64,000 bases of DNA from Hypomyces perniciosus (Eukaryota; Ascomycota; Sordariomycetes; Hypocreales; Hypocreaceae): the NCBI GenBank assembly GCA_008477525.1, contig SPDT01000007.1:4526001-4590000 (forward strand). Direction: 5' to 3'. The notes beneath the pieces are model-generated. The model was not told the DNA's origin. It did not search any database and saw nothing but the letters and a program-made list of their open reading frames with translations. Position numbers and translations under genes: made by a program. Positions 55,001-64,000 of this stretch are shown here, piece by piece; within the stretch, counting starts at the first letter, position 1; each line of letters begins with the position of its first letter.

Positions 55001-55695
55001 TGAAAGTGCTGTCTTAGGTTGCCGGAAGAGGAGGCGTCCGGCAAAGGAACCAACCGTGGCGGAGTTACACGGGATGGCCGTCGAGCTGCGAGGCGCCGAG
55101 ATTCGCTGAGATTGAGTGCCATGTTCACAATCTGCGTAGAGTCCAGGTCGGGCAGGGGGGGCGCTTGTTGAGAGGCGTGATGGGAATCCGAAAACCTCCT
55201 CATCTCGTGCGTAGAGCCATCCATGGACCCATTCGGTGGCTCGCCTATGGACCGTCGTATTGGCATCGAACTTTGTCGCCAACCCTGGTCGGAGCTGGAG
55301 CTGGTCAAGAACTTAGTATCACGGCTACCGCTAGAGTGAGACTGGCTCAGAGTCTGAGGCGTTGCTCTCTGGCGACGATGGCCCAAGTTCCGTCCTGCCG
55401 CGACGGTATCCTGCAACAAGAAGGCACCGCTGGCTCGGTTCCTATGCTTCCTCTGTGTTCGCTCCTCCTGGTAGACGTGTCCATCGTCCAGATGCAGGGG
55501 GTCGTCATCGGGAAACTCGAGCGTTTGATCGTGAATCAGCGTCGTATCTCGCGGGCCGCGCATATTGCTCGACTCGCCCGTGTCGTAGCTACTACCTCGC
55601 AGGTCCTCTGGCGTTACCAGGCCATCCCTTCGTCCGTCTCGATATCCCGCTGGGTATCCTACCGGCCGTGGGGCAAGCGTATGGTGGTCTGCCAT
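52030..55695 (-). CDS. Large disordered tail-anchored protein, unknown function
   Basis: Single exon, 1221 aa from the first in-frame ATG (MADHHTLAPRPVGYP); an open extension to 55734 starts only with GTG. Most of the protein is polar, Ser/Arg/Asp-rich and probably disordered. Two ordered blocks stand out: ~280-460 (YRWQFSASTLARAHKAKEHL, VKLGRQYNPLQYIRNRKVRA, VDWFMEPCDMIADAYWLE) and ~980-1180 (SKREVARMRALILSSGIKA, FHELYPLAAQTLGITIQ). The end is strongly hydrophobic with Trp/Arg (WLMVEWLLVGFMWYVWFVV...), a tail anchor or hairpin that would place the protein on ER or another membrane facing the cytosol. No family recognised. An upstream non-coding exon is possible. Confidence 0.82.
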   Translation of the reverse strand: MADHHTLAPRPVGYPAGYRDGRRDGLVTPEDLRGSSYDTGESSNMRGPRDTTLIHDQTLEFPDDDPLHLDDGHVYQEERTQRKHRNRASGAFLLQDTVAAGRNLGHRRQRATPQTLSQSHSSGSRDTKFLTSSSSDQGWRQSSMPIRRSIGEPPNGSMDGSTHEMRRFSDSHHASQQAPPLPDLDSTQIVNMALNLSESRRLAARRPSRVTPPRLVPLPDASSSGNLRQHFQQQRKFSRNVSPKPFQESTPRIPSGPRISSPFQPSFDAGHDAQYRWQFSASTLARAHKAKEHLELLAQYRRLLEVLPPLKPGLHRPSSSNPPGSPVMNPKSANFGGQVMTVKLGRQYNPLQYIRNRKVRARERKIIDGERQGFGDVECVRSWVDTVCDQMSLAGTSLVQDQAPIPPFPGAEELDNQASPEPAAKTAPRSRRPRVDWFMEPCDMIADAYWLEQDGHKQLIEDRQWRKIFPSIVLDLHRPISREVDDPSIKASPFPLKANEPTENITDTKDAGLVKVRTDLSHSSAKERAKQRLQNIKGFHHRHGSSVHGHHDFLRLKKDSASEFSDSDNDAINKPKKQTRPNRKGTISSNTNDLLQKQMLEMIAKDAQERELEAAVVHTDSADDPGVRTPERGLSSKPPSRFQSRRGSMADASDSDRKAALERARLVSPVRHSLDINYSMGSLGNYSSIPNSPELQARNGNIEAIASAELSPPWSRSASPSRNPLTKIKQIIRDKSGDSGDSHHEDAEDDGDRRLSKQFPVLVPSESTSALSRRQSSPAGKPTPESYKHHRSTGSIRLRSDDAVGLRGMFKGPQIDTVIRGGVSKLGDIIWKKDGPGEAPELETTDESDSDRIRGRRRTTPLSLSRRTSNRTQDGHQPKNFLDSMPQFHPIHDSAADGIQKSVDGSTNHIRQSSQFDFLKPPQIDVRSASPSLSPPVVHKTRPGDSDASESESFPGSNVPEGVRDTDRRLNSAIALVKFDQNGRPVGRHWSITDRDVHDRTMLSKREVARMRALILSSGIKAMEIRRRACEQHKPFSKQSLANDASSQKDLAGLPWADISKLGPEQPDLRDRQVVFHELYPLAAQTLGITIQAWGRRWQSSADHFSNRTSHDLRRRVWDVRTRLADDLSEITRKAADEADETSRDLALGQPLKIKHVVDTMENMLRRRRKGFRWLRRGLWLMVEWLLVGFMWYVWFVVMILRIFLGIGKGLWSGVKWLFWL

Positions 55696-56491
55696 CGCTT
55701 CGGCGTTCGGCGCATGCTGCTCGGCCAGAGCCACCCGTCCAGTCGATCAGATTAGGCTGAGTGGACGGTCGTGCATCGTTGTTGTTGGGGCGACAAGAAA
55801 TAGGAGGCTGTGTAGGAGGGGTATGCAGTTCCACTCTGGATGAAGAAAACAAAGAAGCAATGGCCTTGGTGATATGTGCTCCGTATGAACTCGTACGTGC
55901 TCCGTAGGTGGATGCGAAACAGCCACAAGCCTCCAGGAACTGGCTTATGAAGTTATGACATGTGCCAGCTAAGTTTGCTGGCGGCGGCACAAGTCCTCTG
56001 ATTGACTGCCGAGTGTGGTCACGTCGATGCGACCCTGCAGAGAGCGATGCAGTGCGATAGCGACTTGTTGGACGCGGAGGTCTGAAGCCTCCCTTGTGGC
56101 TTGACGCGGTTGAAGCTCGGATGCGACAGCACTATGAGATCCGTGGATGTGATATGTTGAGCGACACATGCACATGCAAATCGCCAATTGGAAACCTGCG
56201 CTTGTCATGCACGATGATATTGAACATACAGTAGTCTATGTACACCAGTGGATCATTCATAGATTGTACTACTAGATACAAGTTGCCATTTATGTCGCCC
56301 TGCCTGTAACTTGATTTGGCCTTATTCAGGGCAACATGCTGGATGCAGGGCGGTGACATCGCATATTGTAGCTATTAATAGGTCATACTATACAATCGGG
56401 TATCATATGCCCACAGGCTGATAGATCGGCCACGGAATATCCGCTCTACATCAACACCAACATCAAACGTCATATGGGCGCGCCGCCCACA
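55696..56491. other. Intergenic, no gene seen
   Basis: Promoter of the tail-anchored protein gene and 3' flank of the IleRS gene. GCTCCGTA half-sites lie near 55879 and 55900. Confidence 0.6.
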
Positions 56492-59448
56492 TCACGATGG
56501 CGCAGACAGTACAACCTCCTCACATCTTCCGCATAACCTGTCGTCTTCTTCCGCGACATATCGCCAGCACCTCGAGCATTTGCTCTGTGTAGGGGGCAGA
56601 ATATGCACTGCCCCTTGCACACCTTCCACCGTAAACTCCTTTGTGTAACACCAGCTGGACTCCTCTGGCAAGGGCTTGTTCAAGTCCACAGTGGACACCA
56701 CAAACATGGCATCCAACTCATCAAGATACTGCTCCAGGACGGTCGCAACGGAACTACCCTCGACGGATATTATCACAGAGCATTGGAGCGAACTGCCAAG
56801 GGCCTTGGATTCTCTAGCTTGCTCCAAGCTGGCCTTGACTGCGGCATGCACGGTCGATAAAATAGGAAGGTCTTGTCGCAGTTTGGCCTGGTCCAGGGTT
56901 AATCGGCTAGAATCGATCACTGGTGACTTGTATAGTTGCCGAGCTGGACTTTCCAGTGAACTATTGAACTTTGTTAAATCACAACAAAAACAAAAATCAT
57001 AACCAACAAACTTACCTATCCTCTGCCATCCATGATGGCCGATGGGACCAGGCTTCTTCCACCAGTATTGGAGTAATCGGCGCCAACATTCGCAAGAATC
57101 CGATGAAGATAGGCACCAAAACGCCGCCACCATCGCCACAGTATAAGCGATCCTTCAAACCTTCGAGGTAGAAAGCTGAAAGATCAGTCGCAACCCACCG
57201 ATTAATCAGTCCGGTAGCTTTGTGAAATTCATAGTTGGCATAGGCCTCCCAGACCTGACTCATGACATCCTGCAACTGCAAGATGGCTATTTGATCCAGT
57301 TTCGTCAACGAGGCTTGGCTTCCAGACTGGTGAAGCGAGCCCAGTAGCATCTTCAGGATCGTACGGTATTTGATCAAGGCGCCGTGGATTGGTTGAAGAA
57401 TGGACGCCCCGACGAGAATATCGGATGTGAAGTCGCTACTTGCTGCCCATAGGCGTAGGGCATCAGGTCCAAGAGCATCGAACTGTGAAGAGCCATTGTT
57501 TCCCTTCCCCTTCAAGGGGGGGAGAAGCCTGCCATCCATAACTTCGTCGGGGAGGATCGTGTTGCCCAGTGACTTTGACATTTTCTTGCCTTGCGCATCA
57601 AGAGTGAAACCGTGCGTAATGAGAGTCTTGAAAGGAGCAGTGATATCCCCACCAGCCTTATCATCCGCCTTTTTAGCCGCCACAAAGGTCAACAGACTCG
57701 ATTGGAACCAACCTCGATGCTGGTCCGAGCCTTCTAGATACACATCTACCTGGCGTCCGATCTCTGTCCAGCTGCTGCCGCTGTCGAACCAGACATCCAT
57801 CGTATCCGTTCCACGACGATATGTTCCCGTTAGTGATGGCGCTACCCATGCACGATCATCAGGGCTGTCAGAAAACCAGGCGTCTAAAGTACGCTGCTCC
57901 ATGACTGATATTATGTGCTCAATGGTTTCATCAGTCATAACAGCGTTCCCATTTTCATCATAAAGTGCCGGGATTGGAACCCCCCACGATCGCTGCCTAG
58001 AGATGCACCATTCACTCCGTCCCTTGACGAAGCTTTCCAAGCGAACCCTACTAGACTCGGGAACGAAGCGCACATGGCTCAATGCCTCGAGAGCTTCTTG
58101 CTTGATGCTTTCAACATCAGCAAACCATTGCGCTGTAGCCCTCACAACCACAGGTTTCTTCGTTCGCCAGTCGTACGGGTACTTATGCTTCAGTTTGTGA
58201 GTCCACAACACATCTTCTCCTACCAAGTCCAGAACCGCTCGACTTCCACCATCCAGGATGGAGGGGGCGGAGGTGAGCTTTTCGGGGTCATCAGGGAAGG
58301 CCTCTTTCGTGAAGTAACCCTCGTCGTTGATAGGGGCAAAGGCCTCAATACCCAGCGCAGAACAAACTTGGTAATCATCTTGTCCATGGCCAGGGGCCAT
58401 GTGAACCAGACCAGTTCCCGAATCGGCAGATACAAAGTTGGCATGAACAATGGGCTGTACTGGAGCAGATTTCCCTCGCAGCTTGTTCCGATACTGGAGA
58501 CATTTTAGCTGAGCGCCTGGAATGGACTGTAAAACAACTTCAGAGGAGGGTAGGTGGTTTTTTAATTCCTCGACCCGGCTTTCCGCTACAAGCAAGTTGT
58601 AATCTTCAACGCGCAGAATTGAGTAGTGAAGGTCGTCGTGTACAGCAATCGCCTTGTTCGCAGGAAGCGTCCATGGGGTGGTTGTCCAAATAGCAGCATA
58701 CAGGGGCCCCTCAACGTCACGTAGCCCAGACAATGAGCGCCAATCCGGAACGATGGGGAATTTTACATATGCAGCGGTCGATATATGGTCGTCCCGGTAC
58801 TCCAACTCAGCTTCGGCCAACGCTGTCCGGGATGATATTGACCAGTAAACCGGCTTGTGCTTGCGATAGATGAGGCCGTTGTGAACCATCTTTTGAAAGA
58901 CACGAAGTTGTCTAATCTCAAATGCGCGATCCATTGTTGTCCAGCGGTTATCCCAGTCTGCCGTGATTGCAAATGATTGAAATCCCTTCATCTGGTCTAG
59001 TATCGTCTTGCTTGCCAATCGTCTCGCAGATTCACGAATCTTGACTGGACTTAATCCTTTGGTGGCGCTACTCCCGAGGGCCTTCATCTCGATCGGGAGG
59101 CCATGACAGTCCCAACTGGGTCTATAAACCACCCGCCTGCCATTCTGCACCTGGGTTCTCACAATCATGTCCTTGAGGATCTTGTTGATCGAATGGCCAA
59201 TGTGAAGCGGCCCATTGGCGTACGGCGGGCCATCGTGAAGAACGAAGGGGTCCTCTTTGGGTCGACTATTCGTCTGCCATTGGTAAAAATTGTCGGAGCA
59301 TTCACGCAGGTGTTGCCGGTGTAGCTTCGGGTTCGGACGAGCTCTATTCTGTGGTTAACTCTGATGTCTGTCCTTGACTGCATTGCAACACAACCCACGG
59401 GAAGCTTGAGCGAGGCAGCTTCAGCGTCGATTTCCATGACTTGGACAT
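56492..59448 (-). CDS. ISM1: Mitochondrial isoleucyl-tRNA synthetase
   Basis: Charges mitochondrial tRNA-Ile. Exons 59448-59399, 59343-57016 and 56960-56492 give 948 aa. Class I signatures: HIGH in PLHIGHSIN (~64-67) and KMSKS in KKMSKSLGN. The editing domain region (TTTPWTLPANKAIAVHDD) and WDCHGLPIE are present. The C-terminus has CSRCWRY...LCGRC, the zinc-finger pair of bacterial-type IleRS. Introns are both 55 bp; the first (GTGGGT...GAATAG) gives SSFPARPNPKLHRQ. The start is uncertain: MSKSWKSTLKLP has little presequence. An ATG at 59575 opens an Arg/His-rich frame ending AWFRYKNV that looks like a presequence but is in a different frame. Confidence 0.9.
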
Positions 59449-59768
59449 TTTTGTACCGGAACCATGCCGGATGGCTGGCGCGCTGGGCTCGAGCCTCACT
59501 GGGCAGGTTGTGGTGCAATTGGCGCCTCGTGAAGAGAGGGTTGAACTGATGGGATTGAAGTTTTTTGTGTCGCATCCCAAAGCTCTCACGGCGATTGGCT
59601 ATCGATAGGTCCCTGAAGCTGCAGCTATGTACAGCGGCCCGGATGTTCGTTTAGTGGTTGGCGCGGGGCACATCCTGCCTATCCCTATTATTACATCACT
59701 GCTTGAGTAATTGCAGGCGAACAGAGCTGCATCCTTTCAACTTCACGGTCCACTTACAAAGCTACGAG
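59449..59768. promoter_or_regulatory. Divergent promoter of ISM1 and a hypothetical gene
   Basis: Only 320 bp separate the two proposed starts. If the IleRS presequence lies at 59575, the shared promoter would be under 200 bp. No motif stands out. Confidence 0.5.
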
Positions 59769-60681
59769 ATGGCGCCGGTACGTCGATATCTACGAATCAC
59801 CAAATACTCTGTTCTTGAATGCAGGATCTACCTTGATAACCCATCACTGGCACACTCATGGCTGCTCAACCCTCGGAATCCAATCCTGCCACGGGTCATC
59901 GAAGCCATCCGCCCACTCGTGATTCCAAAGCTGCGTGAAGAGAAGGAAAGGAGCAAGAAGAAGAGCTCCAAGAAAAAGGCACTCAAAGATGTCATCGTAA
60001 AAGGTATTTATCTATTGATTTTGGAATTAGTATGGGGGTTCTGACTTTGGGGCAGATGACTTTGAAGTTTCCGTGTTCTTGACGGAGACGAGCACGCGCC
60101 ATTCACTTCTCACAAAGCACAAGCATTTTCATGAAAAGGGGCCAACCATGATGCAATCCAATTCATCAAGACTGATTGCGGAAACAAACGCAAATCCAGT
60201 CGATGTTGACGCTAATGATATTATGCCAATACGCCTTGAAGAAGACAGTGATGAGGAAGGCATCCGACTCGGGGATATTCCACTAGCCAGCTCGCATCAG
60301 CCCACAAAACGTCCAAGGAGCAACGTCAATGCGGACGATGATTCCGAGGGGCAGGATGGTGATGACGGCCCTGGTTCCGCAATTGAGATCGATTCTGATA
60401 CGGAACATCCTCCATCAAAGCGTCTCAGAAGACCTCGTGGGTCGGCTTCGGATTCTGATGACAAGAAAAAGCTAGCTATGGATGTATCATATGAAGGATT
60501 CGCTATTTATGGCCGGGTTTTGTGCTTGGTGGTTAAGAAGAGAGAGTCTAACGCAGCACAACAAGCAATTCAAGGCGGCAAAGGGAGCAACAACACTAAC
60601 ACCAACAAGCTTGAAGGTCAAGCAAGAATGGAGAACTGGATCACATCAACGCAGATACCTGTGGGCGAAGACATCGCTTGA
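59769..60681 (+). CDS. Hypothetical protein, possibly nuclear
   Basis: Exons 59769-60003 and 60056-60681 (52-bp intron GTATTT...GGCAG) give 286 aa. The N-terminal ~110 residues look conserved and folded (MAPVRRYLRITKYSVLECRI, LLNPRNPILPRVIEAIRPLV, DDFEVSVFLTETSTRHSLL). A Lys-rich patch (SKKKSSKKKALKD) and KRLRRPRG look like nuclear signals. The centre is acidic (EEDSDEEGIRLGD, DDDSEGQDGDDG) with several short patterns resembling SUMO-interacting sequences. Near the end is YEGFAIYGRVLCLVVKKR. I do not recognise a family; a role in chromatin or DNA repair is a guess. Confidence 0.8.
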
Positions 60682-63600
60682 GGTAGTAGTAATGGGACCG
60701 CGATAGCTGCATAATGGGGATCGAGAAATTGCATGGTCGTCTCGCACAGGTGTCCCTATTGGGTTTCGCATTCAGCAGCCAAGACACTGTCCGGGGAGGC
60801 TGAACAGTGAACAATTTGTCACTAGTAGTAGTAGTAGTAGTAGTAGTATTATCGATAGGATTTTGGTAGGAGTGCTAGTGCTAATGTTGGTCCGTTAGGC
60901 TAAACGGCTCCCGTCGTGCCGAGAGGGTTTCCCGTGCCTAATGACGCAAGGATTCCGAAGAATCATCGGGTTGATCAGATCATTGACGGTCTCTCACCCC
61001 GGACAGTCGCAATGGGGGTTGATGGCCCAGAGTCGTGTCTGATTGGCCTCGTACTCAGCCGAGCAGGTGAGAGTCATTAAGTGCCTCGTTTCGACGTCCC
61101 ACGTGAGCGGCCCTGGACAAGGCTATGCGGCGCCTGATTGGTGCAACGCCAGCAGAGAACGCCTTGGTTGTTGTGCCTGAAATCCATTCATCATCACAGT
61201 CACACACCCCCAAGCAATTTGTAAACAGGCAAGGGTACGGAGTACAGGCCAGAACTCGGGGCAATGCGATCATGTGCGCGTTTTGCAAAGTGGGATCCCT
61301 GGATGTTGTTTCCGTGGAACACGACGAGTCATGCGCATGTCACCGCAAAGTCGGTTGAGCGGGAATTTATTGCTCAAGTATGCGATGTATCATGGCCGAG
61401 AAAGTCGAGTGCTGCCCCCACCCGTTCCGCTGCTCTCGATCATGTGCATCGGAGAGCTGCAGTCAACGGCGATGCCCAGATCTCGCCGAGAGGGTAATAA
61501 CGGGTTGGCACGTATCGAAGGACATCATGTCGACTTCATTGGATACCAGTGGAAGTGCCTTGCAGCAGCAGCAGTCAGTGAGTGCATCACGGCGTTAGTA
61601 GGATGAATGGTGGGAACAGACAGCTCGCGAATTACATACATACATATTCATGCATACGCAGTACATACGAAGCATATACCACATACCTAGACGGTCCAAC
61701 CTGCATAGCGCCCGCAGCAAAAAGTGACCAGGTCAGTTTGGTTGCCGAGAGTACCGCGACTGATCAGCGCTCTATGGTGGTGTTTTGAGCCTTGACCCGA
61801 GGTACTTTGGGCAGAAGTACCCTCTTGGCCCGACACAAGATGCCGTGGGTATCTCGAGGCTGATATCATAGCTCACTCATCCTGCAGCTCGCGCCTTCGC
61901 TCGACATGCGAGTTTTAGGGCGACCCAGTCAAGTGATTCCAGGTATTGCAGGCATTCCTAGCTATTCCGGGCAGCTGATTAGCCGGAGTATGAGCTACCC
62001 GATCAGGTTGGAATGCCAAGGCCCGTACTCCATTCATGTTGATTGATAACGTTTATGAAGTCGGACGATATGCATTGTTCGTACGATGGTGATGGTGAGT
62101 CTTTGAACAAGGACGGTATGGAGCACATCTTCTGCCCGCTAACACAATACCACCGCTCAGTCCTAAATAAACGCCCTTTAATCATTGGATCATCATTTAT
62201 CAACTGTGGCTGCGTTTAGCGCAACACATCCACCAAGGAGGCTGTGGCTCAAATGGGGATCCTCACTGCCCGAGATGATCAGCGGCCCAGCGGCTGTCGC
62301 ACGAGTTGAACGAGTTGAACGTTATTGTTAGTCAATGTGAAACTGGAGCGCCCGCCGTGTGCTCGTAGATTTCTCCGCAATTTGCCAGACACTTGCTTCA
62401 TCGATCCCTCTCTCCGCTCACCCTATACATACATAATCGTGCTTCGTGATGCAATCAATGAAACAAGCCGCAGCCTTCTCGGCGATCTGCTCGGAGCATG
62501 CGATAATCTGTTGGATGATCTGTATTTGCTGTCTTCCAACTGCAGACGCCAGATGGCTGTCGGGCGAGTAATTGTTGGTGTTGGTGCAAAAATTACTCCG
62601 CTCGCACATCATAAGAACCAGCATCAAAAGAGGGGTTACAATTGAGGACCACCGAGAGTCGGCACATTTCCCCCATCCTCGGCGCCTCCTTCGAACCAAG
62701 TGCAGCATCAGTTTCCACCACGGACCAGTCGGTAACCTGGCACCCAACCTCCTCGAATTGCTCGATCCAGTGTCTATTTGCGATCGCTAGACAGGACCAT
62801 CTCGCTTGAGTGAATTGGCGCCTGTTTCAGGAAAACTCAAAACAAGCGCAAGCCTCTGATGCTCACGAAAAGCGGTAGTAATCGACTTTCCCGCAACCTC
62901 CAAGCCCTTGGAGCCTTGGAGACTACCTACTTGTAGAGAAGACCGCAACTGGTCGGTCTGATTTGTTGGAGTGTGAGGTGTGACATCCATTGCGGCGAGC
63001 GATCGCCAGGGGTGGGAACGGTGGGAAGCCCCTGTTTCCCACGTGGGATTGCTGTGGCTTAACGGCGAGAGCCTTGTTGGTGGAGCACAGCCATTTGTGC
63101 GAGCCGAGGCTGGCGCCATATCACAACGATTTGGATGGCGGGGTTAAAGTTGGAATGGAGGTCACACTTCTCTCTTGTTGGAGAAGAAACATATTAGCCA
63201 CTGATGCGGTCAAGCGTTGCACAGTATCCCATCGTGATGGCGCAAACTGGTGGATCGTTAGCAGTCCTAGCAACATCACAGCCTTGTCCAGATACCAAAC
63301 CGACGGGCGTACCCTGCTGAGGCAGATCTCTTTCTTGCCCACTTATGGCCGAAAGGGCCGAAAGAGCCGAAGGAGGGATTACCAAGCGGTGCCCTGTTTA
63401 TTGTACCCGGTCAATGCGTCAGTATTCTAATCACGCTGATGCCATACACGCACCACACCCAACTGACTTCGTTCATGCAGATAATACGGAGCACCGCACA
63501 CCACCTCACACACTGGAAATAAGACCACGATGAATCCCTGTGGTGGCTTGTGTGTCTCGATTCCGTCTGTAAATAACTTGTTTCTTGACCACACGGCAAG

Positions 63601-64000
63601 TGGGCGCAGGAGCAACAGCCCTGCTCGCTGGACTATGCGGCAGTGCCCGTTGCGGAGTTCAGCTTTCAGCTGAGAGGGCCAGCCCATGTTTATCGCTCTC
63701 CGACGCCGCACGCTATGTGCGGTGGGAGAGACGAGCGGCCAGATATGGGAGCACCCGCCCGCTGCAGTTGGGGCTGGTGCCGCAGACTACTTCGTACTGC
63801 TCTATTATTTGCCGCAGCGGGCGACTATCCATCCTCAATAACCAAGGCGGCTTATGCCCTATTACCATTGTCAGGCCAATTCGATATGATCGCCCCTAGG
63901 ACGAGGGTGAGTCCCCAAGACTACTCCCCTGGTTCGTCAAGCCTGCGAATCGCAAAGGGACCGGGGTTCTTTGCGGAATTACCAACGGGACGGTATTCGT
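60682..64000. other. Gene-free right end, 3.3 kb
   Basis: No convincing gene. Open frames such as 62990-63430 (146 codons) and 61274-61606 have unlikely protein composition. Contains a TAG microsatellite (60823-60848), palindrome half-sites at ~61237 and ~63487, and short GCCGAAAG repeats at 63349-63375. It may be the long upstream region of a gene beyond the window. Confidence 0.55.
60823..60848. repeat. TAG trinucleotide microsatellite
   Basis: About eight to nine perfect TAG units in gene-free DNA. Confidence 0.9.

Noticed and set aside
62990..63430. 146-codon plus-strand open frame in the right end
   Set aside because: No motif, odd composition and no flanking gene-like signals; judged chance.
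1..64000. CRISPR arrays, bacterial operons, prophage or riboswitches
   Set aside because: The DNA is eukaryotic, with spliceosomal introns throughout; no regular spaced repeats or such elements were seen.

Overview
The window is nuclear DNA of a filamentous ascomycete (Pezizomycotina). Genes carry short spliceosomal introns, mostly 50-80 bp, with GT(A/G)NGT donors and CTAAC/CTGAC-like branch points. The proteins include fungal-type Spc7, Bud27, Mic60, Cox24 and GT32 families, and intergenic DNA is dotted with the palindrome TACGGAGTACTCCGTA. Gene structures and protein wording look most like Eurotiomycetes (Aspergillus/Penicillium-like). That placement is an impression from family knowledge, not a computed result.

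Layout. 136-19575 is a run of six minus-strand genes: dihydroxyacetone kinase, a tandem-repeat proline-rich protein of unknown function, the Kre33/NAT10 RNA acetyltransferase, the mitoribosomal/COX24 protein, a Sym1/Mpv17 membrane protein and the kinetochore scaffold Spc7. SPC7 diverges from RPS11 (uS17) across a 431-bp promoter region with two CACGTG boxes, two CCAAT boxes and an AGCCCTAA box. A twin-CX9C protein, an intron-containing tRNA-Val(AAC) and Bud27/URI follow.

25404-29824 is the only accessory-looking stretch. It holds a 397-bp inverted-repeat MITE, a cytochrome P450 gene broken by a frameshift, decayed open frames, AT-rich DNA and a weak LTR-like segment. From 29825 there is a two-domain GFA protein, then two folylpolyglutamate synthase genes arranged tail to tail (one probably cytosolic, one probably mitochondrial), then Mic60, a five-exon Rab5 GTPase and an Och1-type GT32 glycosyltransferase.

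The right part holds an acyltransferase-3 membrane protein, a type II membrane protein of unknown function, the Sac1 phosphoinositide phosphatase, a large disordered tail-anchored protein, mitochondrial isoleucyl-tRNA synthetase and a conserved-looking nuclear-type hypothetical. The last 3.3 kb show no gene.

Functionally this is mostly housekeeping: mitochondrial biogenesis (Cox24, Sym1, Mic60, IleRS, FPGS, CX9C protein), ribosome biogenesis (Kre33, RPS11), membrane traffic and lipids (Rab5, Sac1, GT32), and chromosome segregation (Spc7). I found no gene cluster that clearly forms a new system. The items that look least described are the PPPG-repeat protein, the interspersed palindrome, the MITE/P450 island and three long proteins of unknown function. 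Exon boundaries were read by eye from splice signals and frame; every multi-exon CDS given here sums to a multiple of three.
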